The notes beneath the pieces are model-generated. The model searched no databases and was not told the origin of the DNA. It worked only from the letters and a program-made list of their open reading frames with translations. From contig JAGWHF010000005.1 of assembly GCA_028866895.1 (NCBI GenBank), positions 1 to 64,000 on the forward strand: DNA of 64,000 nt, in the 5' to 3' direction. The position numbers and the translations under genes were made by a program. The stretch comes from Nitrososphaerota archaeon (GTDB taxonomy: Archaea > Thermoproteota > Nitrososphaeria > Nitrososphaerales > Nitrosopumilaceae). Every line of letters begins with the position of its first letter. The first letter of the stretch is position 1. Shown here piece after piece: positions 8,322 through 18,801 of the stretch.

Positions 8322-9647
8322 ATGCAACAATTAGACAACATAAAAGACCTAAGAGGGAAAATACTGAGCATACTTGATGAATCTGGCTTTCAATCCGTAT
8401 GTTTTTCAAGAATTCTCGATTATACAATAGACCTGTTTCATCAAAAGGGGCTTGGGACAGACTACTATGGATACCACAACATAATCCATGAACTGGAGGT
8501 AACTTACATCACCCTTGTGGCTGCACAATGGCAGTCCAAAAACAACACGATACCAAAAGATGACATGAAATACCTTTTTGTTTCTGCTCTATTTCATGAC
8601 TATGACCCACAGAAGAGGATCGACAAACCCCATGAGCCGGACGCAGTAAATTTTGTGATGACTGACAAAATTCTGGGCGAGTTGTTAAAGGAATCAGGGA
8701 TGGATTCAAACATAATAGCAGCACTAATCTTGAGGACTACATATCCCTGGAATGGGGAAAAAAAAGAGAAGGCTGAACTTCTAATCGATAATTTCTACTC
8801 CATGTCAGACATCACAAGAGACAGTCCTTCGAGTACGGAATATTATAAAAAACTTGGATGGTTCCTATCCGTAGCAGACAGGATTGGCGGATATGCCTTG
8901 GGAAATTTCCCCTACGCGCTGGAGATGGCAAAAAAGAACGCACATTCACTTGCATGGCACCCGAACCTGATTTCAAATAGAGCTGTGGCATACTTTGAGG
9001 ATCTCCTGAACAACGAATCAGAGATGTGCAATCAGATTCTAGGATCTCTGCCGCGGGAAATGCGAAGGTCGTTCATGGATAACGTATTAGGCTTCATGAA
9101 ACTGAGAGAGACAGAAATTCAGAATCAGGCATCCGTCATTTATGACAAGGTTCAACTCGTACCCACAATTGATCCTATGAAAACAAGGGAGACTGAAGAG
9201 TTTGTAAACACCCTGTTTGAGATCTATCAGGAGCTTCCCTCTCCGCTTCAATTCATGAATTCAAATTTTGCCGATTCAATACGCGATCCAAACGTGCTCT
9301 TAAACACCCTAAGATACGGAGGGGAAAATGGCCCAATCATCGGCTTTGTAAAAGGAAGATCGCTTGAAAGTTACAAATTGCGGCCAGGTATAAATGACCC
9401 CCATTTTGGAAATAGTGACACGGTTTTCTTAGAACCCATAGCACTAAAGATGGGCTACTGGGGATTGGGAGGTGGAAGGGAAATGCGCCTCATGTTTTTA
9501 CTACAGGCCCAATCAAAAGGATTCGACTATCTCTCAAGTTTTGCCCTGCGTGACGTCATTAAGGAAAGAATGAGAAGAAATGAGAAGGTAGAGTTTGTCA
9601 AGCAGTTCGATCCTGAAAGATGGGATTATTACAGGGTAAAGTTATAG
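8322..9647 (+). CDS. HD-domain phosphohydrolase fused to a GNAT-like domain
   Basis: A 441-residue two-domain protein. Residues 25-250 form a helical HD-superfamily domain with YHNIIHELEV at 51-60 and ALFHDYDP at 89-96, followed by HEPDAVN. The YHN-xx-H and HDxD spacing recalls class I cyclic-nucleotide phosphodiesterases more than bacterial HD proteins. Residues 285-441 resemble a GNAT acetyltransferase: a beta strand (GPIIGFVKGR), then VFLEPIALKMGYWGLGGGREMRL, which fits the acyl-CoA-binding turn, and a terminal helix-strand. Predicted roles are phosphate-ester hydrolysis and acyl transfer; substrates are unknown. TTTTATG near 8286 is a TATA candidate. Confidence 0.6.
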   Translation: MQQLDNIKDLRGKILSILDESGFQSVCFSRILDYTIDLFHQKGLGTDYYGYHNIIHELEVTYITLVAAQWQSKNNTIPKDDMKYLFVSALFHDYDPQKRIDKPHEPDAVNFVMTDKILGELLKESGMDSNIIAALILRTTYPWNGEKKEKAELLIDNFYSMSDITRDSPSSTEYYKKLGWFLSVADRIGGYALGNFPYALEMAKKNAHSLAWHPNLISNRAVAYFEDLLNNESEMCNQILGSLPREMRRSFMDNVLGFMKLRETEIQNQASVIYDKVQLVPTIDPMKTRETEEFVNTLFEIYQELPSPLQFMNSNFADSIRDPNVLLNTLRYGGENGPIIGFVKGRSLESYKLRPGINDPHFGNSDTVFLEPIALKMGYWGLGGGREMRLMFLLQAQSKGFDYLSSFALRDVIKERMRRNEKVEFVKQFDPERWDYYRVKL

Positions 9648-9766
9648 AAAATTTCGATCCCTCAAACCAAATTTAGATGATCTCCCTGTTTTGCAGTCAG
9701 TGGCGTGAATTTTACTAGACTTAAATAGTGCTTCCGAATGACCCAATTGCAACAGGTTTCAGAAAA

Positions 9767-10852
9767 TTGATAAAATTCGGAATACAGCAAGGATTGAACG
9801 TTGCAAGACTCGGACTGACGGAGGATCAAATCCTTACAGCGTGTGTTCTTGCAGACAAGGTTGGATATGACTCTATATGGTATATGGACCACAGTAACGT
9901 GCCACAATGGAATCATGCAATCGTCAATGATCCTTGGGTAATGCTTTCAGCCATAGCCGCCATAACAAACAAGGTTGAACTGGGTACCTGCGTAACTGAT
10001 GCCGTTAGAAGACACCCGTCCAACATAGCTCTGGCCACCATCACTCTGGATAGAGTATCACATGGAAGAGGAACATTAGGCATCGGAGCAGGCGAGGCTC
10101 AGAACATCAAAGAATTCAAGATTCAATGGGATAAACCCGTAGGAAGGTTTGAGGAACAGCTACAGGTCATAAAGCTGCTTTTTGGGTCGTCACCTGAACA
10201 TAGGGTCAGCTTCAAGGGTGAATACTATCAACTTGAAGAGGCATGTCTTCAGGCAAAGCCAATCCGTGATCCACATCCACCCATTTACATGGCAGCAGGC
10301 GCACCCAGAACCCTCGCACTTTGCGGCAAATACGGGGATGGCTGGATTCCCATAGGATACACGCCAGAACTTTATGAAGAACATGCAAAGGCAATCAAGC
10401 AATCTATGAAAGAGAATGGGAGAGATGCATCAAAATTCCAGTTCGGGGTTGATATTGACGTATACTTTGCAGACGATTCCGAGGTTGCATGGGCGAAGAT
10501 GAAGAATGCAGTCAAGGTAAGCTTGTTCAAGCCAGAGGTACTCAAAGTTCACGAAATCAAAGACATTGCAGGGTTTGACTTCAAAAAATACTTTACCGAA
10601 TATTCAATGTCCAACCAAGAATGGATAGTGAAGATGAGGGAGGCCGCACAGACAATACCCGACAAGGTGGCACGATCATCCATCGGAATAGGAACGCCAG
10701 ACGATATAATCCCGGTCTTTGAAAGGTTCATCAAGGCAGGTGTAAACCATTTCATAGTTAGATTCTGGGGTTCGGGTTACTTTGGGTCAATCGACAAGTT
10801 TGCGTCCACTGTATTGCCCTACTTTAAAGATCAGAACAATCCAAGAAAATAG
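9767..10852 (+). CDS. F420-dependent LLM-class oxidoreductase
   Basis: A luciferase-like TIM-barrel flavin/F420 oxidoreductase, close in type to methylenetetrahydromethanopterin reductase and glucose-6-phosphate dehydrogenase (F420). It carries SIWYMDHSN, ELGTCVTD, RHPSNIALATITLD and GRGTLGIGAGEAQNI in the first third, and PPIYMAAGAPRTLALCGKYGDGW in the middle. I place the start at TTG 9767, giving IKFGIQQGLNVA right after the first residue, which is the usual family N-terminus. A GTG at 9728 would overlap the TATA-like TTAAATAG at 9721-9728. The hydride acceptor is unknown. The gene is transcribed alone. Confidence 0.8.
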   Translation: MIKFGIQQGLNVARLGLTEDQILTACVLADKVGYDSIWYMDHSNVPQWNHAIVNDPWVMLSAIAAITNKVELGTCVTDAVRRHPSNIALATITLDRVSHGRGTLGIGAGEAQNIKEFKIQWDKPVGRFEEQLQVIKLLFGSSPEHRVSFKGEYYQLEEACLQAKPIRDPHPPIYMAAGAPRTLALCGKYGDGWIPIGYTPELYEEHAKAIKQSMKENGRDASKFQFGVDIDVYFADDSEVAWAKMKNAVKVSLFKPEVLKVHEIKDIAGFDFKKYFTEYSMSNQEWIVKMREAAQTIPDKVARSSIGIGTPDDIIPVFERFIKAGVNHFIVRFWGSGYFGSIDKFASTVLPYFKDQNNPRK

Positions 10853-10865
10853 TGCAGAAAGCACA

Positions 10866-11300
10866 TTACAAATATCTGAAAATAGTCATTTTTTCAGAGT
10901 TCGGAAGGTCCGAGACCAACGCAAAGTTGTACAGCGGATATGATATTTTGTAGTTCTTCATAAAACTCCATGCCACATCATGAGTTTTAAATTCTGTCCT
11001 GATTCCCTCGATTCTAAATTCCTCGCCGAACACATCAAACACTTTGATGAGATACCTTTTTGGTTTCTTGTGGGGTTTTGCCTTGAGCAACCAAGCAATT
11101 GCAAACACAAAGACCGCGATCATGATAAGAGCAGCCCCAATCTCCTTCATGTGAACCCAAAAGGCGGCAGGTATCGTATATCCAAACAAATTGTAAACAA
11201 AGCTCGAAAAACCTGCCACTGACGAACCGATCATCAAAAACGTCCTATAACTTGGTTGCGCCAGATCTGATTTCATGCCAGTTGATAGAACCAACCCCAA
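10866..11300 (-). CDS. Two-helix membrane protein
   Basis: A 144-residue protein with two transmembrane segments, roughly residues 20-42 (FLMIGSSVAGFSSFVYNLF) and 55-72 (AALIMIAVFVFAIAWLL). A basic stretch (KPHKKPKRY) follows, and then a soluble C-terminal domain of about 65 residues. The positive loop suggests that the C-terminal domain is cytoplasmic. I do not recognise the family and see no catalytic motif. Position 11300 is the outer ATG/GTG-type start; a later Met (residue 9) is also possible. Confidence 0.55.
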   Translation of the reverse strand: MGLVLSTGMKSDLAQPSYRTFLMIGSSVAGFSSFVYNLFGYTIPAAFWVHMKEIGAALIMIAVFVFAIAWLLKAKPHKKPKRYLIKVFDVFGEEFRIEGIRTEFKTHDVAWSFMKNYKISYPLYNFALVSDLPNSEKMTIFRYL

Positions 11301-11749
11301 TTTAACTATTAAATTATAGGGGCCTTCAAACCATCAAATTATCATACAGGGCTTCTTCACATCGCCAAGTCTGTCCCTCAAGGTCAAGCCCAGATCATTG
11401 CTTTCCACTAGTCTCCTTTCGCTTAGGCGATCACCCATGGAAACTTCAAAATTCGTGACAAGAAATGACTTCTGCCTAGAACGGGCTGGAATTGTATAAT
11501 GAGAAGGATTGTTCCGATATGAGACTCTGATCTATGTTTTGTATCTAATCCCTTGTAAGAAGCGAGTTTTAAAGGGTGTTGTGCAGAAGGTTTTGAAATA
11601 TCACAGGAATCCAAAGCAAGGGGGTGGCGGAACGAGAACCTCAAGACCATCAATCTAGAGAGTGGCGATGCTAGGATCCTCGGTATCATTATTTGACAAC
11701 CGAAAAGTTAACAGAACCCGCATCACTACCAAGAATGAGAACCTAAAAG
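11301..11749. other. 450-bp stretch without a confident gene; two protein-like short frames
   Basis: On the minus strand a frame open from about 11531 down to a TGA at 11334-11336 reads like real protein (it includes SFLVTNFEVS then MGDRLSERRLVES and TLRDRLGDVKKPC). Its only ATG, at 11438, would give just 34 residues, and the frame is closed by TAG upstream. On the plus strand a basic 39-residue frame (TTG 11539 to TAG 11658; KKRVLKGVVQKVLKYHRN then Gly/Arg-rich) is open. A TATA-like TGTATAATG lies at 11493-11501. This could be a small-gene region or gene remnants; I cannot decide. Confidence 0.3.
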
Positions 11750-12382
11750 ATGCAATTACTAGGAAGATTGGAGATAAAGTCAAAAGAGAGAATAATCAAG
11801 TTCTTAAACACCCAGGATACTGGACGTATTTGTAGCATAGACAGGGACGGTTTTCCCCAGATAATACCGATGAATTTTGTTTATGCAGGTGGTGCAATCT
11901 ATATGCATTCCCACATCAAGGGAGAGAAACTCCAAAATATCTCAAGGAATCCGAAGGTAGGTTTTGAGGTAGACAAGAGCCTAGAATTCCTGCCGTCGTA
12001 CTTTGGCCATCCCACTGACGCCTCTCAGGCAGACACGCTTTACATAAGCGTGGTCATAAAAGGACTGGGTGAAATCATAACGGACAAGGTTGAAAAAGCT
12101 TTTGCCCTCAACTCCTTGATGGAAAAGTACCAACCTGAGGGTCGATATGAGAAGATAAGGGATGACATGCATGTGCTTGACGAGGTTGCAATCATAAAGA
12201 TAATACCAGAATCAATGCGTGGCAAGTACAAGGTAGGGCAGCACATGGATAGGAGTACCAGGCTCAAGATTGCAAAACTCATTACGGAAAGAAACTCCCC
12301 TTCTTCCAAGGAAACCCTGAGGTTTATGGGGGTTGGGTTGAAAAAAGGCACCCTCGAGATAGTTGAAGAACCCGACTGGTAA
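11750..12382 (+). CDS. Pyridoxamine 5'-phosphate oxidase-like flavin-binding protein
   Basis: A 210-residue protein with the split-barrel fold of the PNPOx-like family, which binds FMN or F420. Typical segments are TGRICSIDRDGFPQIIPMNFVYAGGAIYMHS near residues 24-54, then ISRNPKVGFEVD and a C-terminal VAIIKIIPESMRGKYKV. No heme-utilisation or regulatory domain is attached. The substrate is unknown; related archaeal proteins reduce or bind F420 or flavins. It starts with an ATG and is followed by a short gap before uvrB. Confidence 0.7.
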   Translation: MQLLGRLEIKSKERIIKFLNTQDTGRICSIDRDGFPQIIPMNFVYAGGAIYMHSHIKGEKLQNISRNPKVGFEVDKSLEFLPSYFGHPTDASQADTLYISVVIKGLGEIITDKVEKAFALNSLMEKYQPEGRYEKIRDDMHVLDEVAIIKIIPESMRGKYKVGQHMDRSTRLKIAKLITERNSPSSKETLRFMGVGLKKGTLEIVEEPDW

Positions 12383-12474
12383 AAATTCAGGAAAGGGGCA
12401 TGTGCAAGTAATGATGCCTTTTTAATCCAAGATCTTAAAGTTTTAGTTAGGGAAACTCCCGATATCGAGGCGTC

Positions 12475-14412
12475 TTGCTTGAGAATCTCGAATTTCAGAT
12501 AGTATCAGATTTTGAACCCACAGGCGATCAGCCACAGGCCATACAAAGCCTCGTAGGTGGAATAAAGAAAAAGAAAGTCCAGACACTGCTAGGCGTAACA
12601 GGATCTGGTAAGACATTTACTATCGCAAACGCGATTCAAAGAACTGGCAAGAATACGCTGGTCATATCGCATAACAAGACACTTGCGGCACAGCTTTATT
12701 CCGAACTCAAACAATTCTTTCCAAAAAACAACGTTGGTTATTTTGTGAGCTATTATGACTATTACCAGCCGGAAAGCTACATCCCCCAGACTGACACATA
12801 TATAGAAAAAGATACCCAAATTAATGAGAAAATCGAGAAGATGCGGCTTGAAGCTACCGCGATGCTGCTTTCCGGCGAGCCGACAATAATAATTTCCACC
12901 GTTTCCTGCATATACTCGCTTGGATCTCCTCGGGATTGGGAGGTCATGTCAATCACTGTAGAGCGCGGGGCAGAGATAGGGCGTACGTCCCTTGTAAAGC
13001 AGTTAATCAATGCAAGGTATGAAAGAAACGACATCGAACTCACCCCCGGGCGTTTCAGGATTAAAGGCGACACCGTTGACATCATCCCTGCTTATTCGGA
13101 CTCGATTGTCAGGATCTCTATGTTTGGAGACGAGGTTGAAAAAATTTCCATATGCGATGAGGTTTCTCTCAAGGAGAAAAAGGAAGTATCCAAAATCAAG
13201 ATTTATCCCGCAAAGCATTACCTCGTGGCTGCAGATGTCAGGAAAAAGGCAACGCAGTCAATACGGGATGAATTGAAAAAAAGGCTAAAGGAACTGCCGG
13301 AGCTTGAAAAACAGAGACTCGAGATGAGAACAAAATATGACCTGGAAATGATAGAGGAACTCGGATATTGTTCAGGGATAGAAAACTACTCAAGGCATTT
13401 CGATGGACGGATGCCGGGAGAGCCTCCATTTTGTCTCCTCGATTTTTTTGGTGATGATTTCCTGCTCGTAGTAGACGAATCCCATGTGACTTTGCCGCAA
13501 CTACACGGAATGTTTAACGGCGATCATACAAGGAAAAAATCACTTATCGATTACGGATTCAGACTCCCCAGTGCATTTGACAACAGGCCTCTCAGATTTG
13601 AGGAGTTTGAAAAGTATGTCAAAAACGCCATTTTTGTTTCGGCCACGCCGGGGGAATATGAACGTAGGAAGAGTTTCCAGATAGTGGAGCAGCTAATCAG
13701 GCCTACAGGACTGGTAGATCCACAGGTAGAGGTCAGAAGGACGGAGAATCAGATGGAGGATCTGATATCAGAGATAATAAAGAGGGTTGAACAAAACCAG
13801 AGGATTCTTGTAACAACACTGACGAAGCGCATGGCAGAAGACCTTGCTGAATTTCTCTCAAAGCACAAAGTGAAGGTCAGATATCTCCATTCCGAGATAG
13901 AAAACCTTCAACGGACGGAGCTTATTCGGCTGCTAAGACTTGGGGAGTTTGACGTGATGGTGGGAATAAACTTGTTAAGGGAAGGGCTGGACATCCCCGA
14001 GGTGTCACTTGTCGCCATACTTGACGCAGATAAGGAAGGATTTCTAAGAAATGTTACCAGTTTGATTCAAACCTTTGGAAGAGCAGCGAGGAATGTCGAT
14101 GGATCCGTAATAATGTATGCAGATACAATGACCCAGTCCATGAGATTGGCAATCCTCGAAACGGAACGAAGGCGTAAAAAGCAAATAGAGTACAACAAGA
14201 GAATGGGAATCACACCTACGACCATTATCAAGGCAATACCCAAACAGACAGTTCAGCTAGATGAGACAAAGCACATGTCACGTCACGACCTAGAAATTTA
14301 TGCCATAGAACTTGAATCCGCCATGAAACGCTTTGCGGAGGAGCTTGACTTTGAGAGGGCAATAGAATATAGAGACAAACTCTCAAGAATACAGAAAGAA
14401 CTGGCAAAATGA
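12475..14412 (+). CDS. uvrB: Excinuclease ABC subunit B
   Basis: The damage-verifying helicase of nucleotide excision repair. It receives damaged DNA from UvrA and recruits UvrC. The 645 residues contain the Walker A GVTGSGKT at 40-47, the beta-hairpin region [18 protein letters not shown] near residue 93, DESH near 340, and helicase motifs including [12 protein letters not shown] and [11 protein letters not shown]-terminal UVR motif ([17 protein letters not shown]) contacts UvrC. The start is TTG at 12475, giving [19 protein letters not shown]. The 3' end overlaps the uvrA start in an ATGA arrangement, so the two are translationally coupled. Confidence 0.97.
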   Translation: MLENLEFQIVSDFEPTGDQPQAIQSLVGGIKKKKVQTLLGVTGSGKTFTIANAIQRTGKNTLVISHNKTLAAQLYSELKQFFPKNNVGYFVSYYDYYQPESYIPQTDTYIEKDTQINEKIEKMRLEATAMLLSGEPTIIISTVSCIYSLGSPRDWEVMSITVERGAEIGRTSLVKQLINARYERNDIELTPGRFRIKGDTVDIIPAYSDSIVRISMFGDEVEKISICDEVSLKEKKEVSKIKIYPAKHYLVAADVRKKATQSIRDELKKRLKELPELEKQRLEMRTKYDLEMIEELGYCSGIENYSRHFDGRMPGEPPFCLLDFFGDDFLLVVDESHVTLPQLHGMFNGDHTRKKSLIDYGFRLPSAFDNRPLRFEEFEKYVKNAIFVSATPGEYERRKSFQIVEQLIRPTGLVDPQVEVRRTENQMEDLISEIIKRVEQNQRILVTTLTKRMAEDLAEFLSKHKVKVRYLHSEIENLQRTELIRLLRLGEFDVMVGINLLREGLDIPEVSLVAILDADKEGFLRNVTSLIQTFGRAARNVDGSVIMYADTMTQSMRLAILETERRRKKQIEYNKRMGITPTTIIKAIPKQTVQLDETKHMSRHDLEIYAIELESAMKRFAEELDFERAIEYRDKLSRIQKELAK

Positions 14413-17228
14413 ACGACAAATTGATAATCCGTGGCGCAAGGCACCACAACCTGAAAAATATCAGCTTGGATCTGCCAAAAAACAAACTCGTGGTGATTAC
14501 AGGTCTTTCAGGTTCAGGAAAGTCAACCCTTGCCTTCGATACGATCTATGCGGAGGGACAACGAAGGTACGTGGAATCACTATCGGCTTATGCAAGACAA
14601 TTTCTTGAGATGATGGACAAGCCAGACGTGGACTCGATCGAGGGACTTTCTCCGGCAATATCCATCCAGCAGAAGACAACTAGCAGAAACCCAAGATCTA
14701 CGGTAGGGACCATTACTGAAATTTATGATTACCTGAGATTGCTCTTTGCTCGCATAGGAATACCACACTGTCCTAAGTGCGGCAGGAGGATTTCAAACCA
14801 GTCAGTCGAATCCATTTGCGAGTCCATTCTAAAGGAGTCAGAAGGTCAGAAAATAATGATTCTTGCCCCCCTCGTACAGAGGAAGAAGGGGACATACGAA
14901 AAAATGTTTGAACAGGTCAAAAAAATGGGCTATTCAAGAATTCGAGTGGATGGCGAGGTAGTTGAGATAAATTCCAAGTTGCCCGTGCTTGACAAACAGA
15001 AATGGCACAACATAGAGATCATAGTAGACAGACTCAAGGCATCATGGGAGGAGAAGAGCAGGCTTTTCGAATCCATTCAGACGGCTGCCAAGGCAAGCAA
15101 AGGGACCATAATGGTGCTCAACGGAAAGGAAAAAATTTTTTCGCAGAACAACGCGTGTCCACATTGTGGAATCACAATAGGCGAGCTTGAGCCAAGGGCA
15201 TTCTCATTCAATTCACCATTTGGGGCATGCAAAACTTGCCATGGGCTCGGTGTGAAGATGGAATTCGACCCGGATTTACTGATTCCTGACAAATCAAAAT
15301 CCATTCTAGATGGCGCGATAATCCCATGGTCTGGCAGGTTCTCATCGTTCAGGCGGCAGACATTAAGAGACGTCGGAAAGAAATTCGGTTTCGACCTCAT
15401 GACCCCAATAAACAAGATGACTGCAAAACAGGTCAATGTAATACTGCATGGCACAGACGAGCTTGTGCAATTCTCTTATGAAGCTCGTACGACTGACTCC
15501 AAGTGGCAGTATACAAATACCTTCACTGGAGTGATCCCAAGCCTTGAGAAGAATTTTTCTGAGACAGATTCAGAATCGAAAAGAGATGAATTAAGCAAGT
15601 TCATGCGAGAAACCCCGTGTAATTCATGCAAAGGAAGAAGGCTCAGAAACGAGGCGCTGGCAGTAATGATAGGCTCAAAGTCAATCATGGATGTATGCGA
15701 TCTTTCAATAGACATGTGTTATGAATTCTTTAACCACCTAGACCTAACGGAAACTGAAAAGTACATTGCAAAATCCATACTCAAAGAGATCCTTTCAAGA
15801 TTGGAATTTCTGAAAAACGTCGGACTGAACTACCTGACTTTGAACAGGGTCAGCTCGACCCTGTCAGGTGGCGAGTCCCAAAGGATAAGGCTGGCAACCC
15901 AGATTGGTTCCAATCTAACCGGCGTACTCTACGTCCTAGATGAACCAACTATAGGCCTGCACCAGAGGGACAACGCCAAACTCATAAAGACACTCATCAA
16001 GCTCAGGGATCTTGGCAACACAATCCTAGTAGTGGAACACGATGAAGAGGTAATGCGCAGTTCTGACTGGATAGTAGACCTAGGACCCGGTGCCGGGGTA
16101 CATGGCGGAAATGTGGTATATGAGGGAACGTTGGATGACATCAAGAAAAGCAAGGAATCTGTAACCGGTAAGTATCTGAGAAACCACGAGTCCATAAATA
16201 TCGAAAATAAAGTTCGCAACCAATCCGGCAAGATTATCGTGGCTGGAGCCTCTGAAAACAACCTCAAGAACATTGACGTCGAGTTCCCACTTGGACTAAT
16301 GATATGCGTTACAGGGGTATCAGGCTCCGGCAAGTCCACACTGGTAAACGACATTTTATTCAAGGCATTGTCGGCCCGTTTCTATGGGGCATTAGAAAGG
16401 CCGGGAAGACACAGGGCCATCCGGGGCTTCGAACAAATCGACAAGGTTATTGGGATAGACCAATCTCCAATTGGAAGGACTCCTAGATCGAATCCCGCCA
16501 CCTATATCGGGGCATTTACTCCCATCAGGGAGCTTTTCGCAAGCACTGAGATTTCAAAGGAGCGCGGCTATTTGCCTGGGCAGTTCTCGTTTAATGTTGC
16601 GGATGGGAGGTGCTTTGCGTGCGAGGGCGACGGCGTGAAAAAAATCGAGATGCAGTTCCTTTCCGATGTTTACGTAGTATGTGACGAATGCAAAGGCAAG
16701 AGGTACAACTCGGAGACGCTTGCAATATTATACAAAGGCAAAAACATCTCAGACATACTTTCAATGACCGTGGACGAGGCATTGGAATTTTTTGAGAACA
16801 TTCCAGCCATACGTCGGAAGCTTCAAACCATTGCAGATGTAGGTTTAGGATACATCAAGCTGGGCCAGCCGGCCACCACACTTTCTGGCGGCGAGGCACA
16901 AAGGGTCAAGCTTGCCTCGGAACTCTCAAAGCGCGACACTGGCCGAACTCTCTACATCCTAGACGAACCAACAACCGGCCTCCATTTTGCGGATGTGCAA
17001 AAATTGCTCGATGTTCTTAACAGGCTCGTGAATTTGGGAAACACTGTCATAATCATCGAGCACAACATGGATGTCATCAAAAACTCGGATTGGATAATCG
17101 ACTTGGGACCAGAGGGTGGACATGGTGGGGGAAACATCGTAGCTTCTGGATCTCCCGCTCAGATTGCTCAAAACCCACGCAGTTATACTGGACAATATTT
17201 GAGGCCTCTTCTCAGAAATGCCAATTGA
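14409..17228 (+). CDS. uvrA: Excinuclease ABC subunit A
   Basis: The DNA-damage sensor ATPase of nucleotide excision repair. The 939 residues have the typical tandem ABC layout. Walker A 1 is GLSGSGKST at 32-40, and a zinc module is CPKCG...CPHCG within the first half. Signature sequences ([14 protein letters not shown] and [14 protein letters not shown]) flank a second Walker [11 protein letters not shown] further zinc site includes CFACEGDGV and CDECKGKRY. The gene starts inside the uvrB stop and overlaps uvrC by 11 nt, making a B-A-C operon. Uvr proteins are bacterial in origin and patchy in archaea; they are usual in this phylum as far as I recall. Confidence 0.97.
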   Translation: MNDKLIIRGARHHNLKNISLDLPKNKLVVITGLSGSGKSTLAFDTIYAEGQRRYVESLSAYARQFLEMMDKPDVDSIEGLSPAISIQQKTTSRNPRSTVGTITEIYDYLRLLFARIGIPHCPKCGRRISNQSVESICESILKESEGQKIMILAPLVQRKKGTYEKMFEQVKKMGYSRIRVDGEVVEINSKLPVLDKQKWHNIEIIVDRLKASWEEKSRLFESIQTAAKASKGTIMVLNGKEKIFSQNNACPHCGITIGELEPRAFSFNSPFGACKTCHGLGVKMEFDPDLLIPDKSKSILDGAIIPWSGRFSSFRRQTLRDVGKKFGFDLMTPINKMTAKQVNVILHGTDELVQFSYEARTTDSKWQYTNTFTGVIPSLEKNFSETDSESKRDELSKFMRETPCNSCKGRRLRNEALAVMIGSKSIMDVCDLSIDMCYEFFNHLDLTETEKYIAKSILKEILSRLEFLKNVGLNYLTLNRVSSTLSGGESQRIRLATQIGSNLTGVLYVLDEPTIGLHQRDNAKLIKTLIKLRDLGNTILVVEHDEEVMRSSDWIVDLGPGAGVHGGNVVYEGTLDDIKKSKESVTGKYLRNHESINIENKVRNQSGKIIVAGASENNLKNIDVEFPLGLMICVTGVSGSGKSTLVNDILFKALSARFYGALERPGRHRAIRGFEQIDKVIGIDQSPIGRTPRSNPATYIGAFTPIRELFASTEISKERGYLPGQFSFNVADGRCFACEGDGVKKIEMQFLSDVYVVCDECKGKRYNSETLAILYKGKNISDILSMTVDEALEFFENIPAIRRKLQTIADVGLGYIKLGQPATTLSGGEAQRVKLASELSKRDTGRTLYILDEPTTGLHFADVQKLLDVLNRLVNLGNTVIIIEHNMDVIKNSDWIIDLGPEGGHGGGNIVASGSPAQIAQNPRSYTGQYLRPLLRNAN

Positions 17229-18801
17229 TATTTTAAAAATTACCATTCCCTCCCAGTCCGGAATCTACATAATGAAGGATCTCAGAGGGGACATACTCTA
17301 CATAGGAAAGGCTAAAAACCTAAAAAATAGAGTGAGATCATACTTTTTCAAAAACCAGAACTATAAGACGATGAAGCTGGTAGAGAAGGTCGAGGATCTC
17401 GAGTTCGTTCTGACCGACAGCGAGGAGGAAGCATATCTTCTTGAATCAAACATGATAAAGCGTTACAGACCACCGTACAATATCGAACTAAAGGATCAGC
17501 AGAGATACACCTACCTCAGGTTAACCAATGAGACATTCCCCCGCCTGCAGGTAGCAAGAAGAACTAGGACGGGAGAGTTTCTCGGAGGTGGCAGGGTATT
17601 TGGACCGTTTACACATGGAAGTTCAAAGATGCTCTCCATAGGACTTTTAAGAAAGACGTTTAAGATAAGGATCTGCAAACGTCTCCCAAAAGAGGCCTGC
17701 TTGGAATATCATTTGGGAAACTGCGATGCCCCGTGCCAGTTCGCGGAGGGACGGATAAGATATCGGTCGAATGTAACAAATCTGGAATCAATCCTGAAAG
17801 GAAAACATAGTTTGAAGGACTTTATTACAAAACTAGAATCGGAGATGCAGGATGCATCTTCAAACCTCCAGTTTGAACGTGCAAAAGATATTCGTGACAC
17901 TCTTCATCGTCTACAAGACCTTCAGACAAGGCAGAAAATGGAGGTCGTAAGCGACAGGAATGAGGAATATTTTGGGATTAGGGTCAGAGACCAATCTGCC
18001 CATGTGATGAGTTTCAGGCAGGTGAGGGGCGTTATAAAAGACAGAAATAAATTCGCCTTTGACCTAGTTGGCGACAATTCCTTCTCAAACTTCTTGTCTC
18101 AATATTATTCTACGAATCCCCTCCCAAAGTACATCGTGGCAAGCGAGATGCCAGAGAAAAAAGATATTTTGGAAGAGATTTTTTCTCGCTCGTCTGGCTT
18201 CAAGGTTGACATCCTAGTTCCCACAACAGGAAAGCGAAAAGAGATGGTCGATCTCATTCTCAAAAACATAGATTTGGAACTTTACAGCGGATCGGATCCT
18301 GCAGTGGCTGAATTGCGGGATAAGCTCTATCTTGACAGGATTCCAAAAAACATAGAATGCTTTGACATCTCAAACCATGGTGCAGATTTTGCGGTAGGTT
18401 CGATGTCATGCTTTAGGGATGGCAGACCACTCAAGTCAGGATATAGAAAATTCAAAATCAAAACAATAATTGGAAGGGACGATTTTGGGATGATAAACGA
18501 GATAGTAAAAAGAAGATATTTACGCCTGCGCCTAGAGGGAAAACCAATGCCGGATCTTGTGTTGATTGACGGTGGGCGCGGCCAATTGAATGCTGCCAAG
18601 GATGCAATCAAATCTGCAGGAGTACAAATACCTGTAGTTTCACTCGCGAAGGAAAATGAAGAGATATACCATCCCCTTTTTAAAAGCCCAATCGTTCTGC
18701 CCAGAAATAGTCCAGCCCTCAAAGTTCTCCAACATGCAAGAGATGAAGCACACCGGTTTGGAGTCTTGTATAACAGATCTCTTAGAAGGATTCAGAGATA
18801 A
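17218..18801 (+). CDS. uvrC: Excinuclease ABC subunit C lacking the C-terminal HhH domain
   Basis: The nuclease that cuts on both sides of the lesion. The 527 residues show the N-terminal GIY-YIG domain (GIY at 15-17, YIG at 28-30), a UVR motif (SSNLQFERAKDIRDTL near residue 215) and the RNase H-like endonuclease part (ECFDISNHGAD and LVLIDGGRGQLNAA). The protein stops shortly after HARDEAHRFGVLYNRSLRR. Bacterial UvrC normally continues with a tandem helix-hairpin-helix domain, which is absent here. The last 10 nt overlap the convergent nuclease gene, leaving no room for one. Incision is therefore predicted, with DNA binding at the 5' site in question. Confidence 0.93.
   Translation: MPIDILKITIPSQSGIYIMKDLRGDILYIGKAKNLKNRVRSYFFKNQNYKTMKLVEKVEDLEFVLTDSEEEAYLLESNMIKRYRPPYNIELKDQQRYTYLRLTNETFPRLQVARRTRTGEFLGGGRVFGPFTHGSSKMLSIGLLRKTFKIRICKRLPKEACLEYHLGNCDAPCQFAEGRIRYRSNVTNLESILKGKHSLKDFITKLESEMQDASSNLQFERAKDIRDTLHRLQDLQTRQKMEVVSDRNEEYFGIRVRDQSAHVMSFRQVRGVIKDRNKFAFDLVGDNSFSNFLSQYYSTNPLPKYIVASEMPEKKDILEEIFSRSSGFKVDILVPTTGKRKEMVDLILKNIDLELYSGSDPAVAELRDKLYLDRIPKNIECFDISNHGADFAVGSMSCFRDGRPLKSGYRKFKIKTIIGRDDFGMINEIVKRRYLRLRLEGKPMPDLVLIDGGRGQLNAAKDAIKSAGVQIPVVSLAKENEEIYHPLFKSPIVLPRNSPALKVLQHARDEAHRFGVLYNRSLRRIQR

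Noticed and set aside
11423-11689. An 88-residue minus-strand frame
   Set aside because: It overlaps two more protein-like short frames in other phases and its composition (Ser/Leu/Pro-rich) resembles antisense noise.
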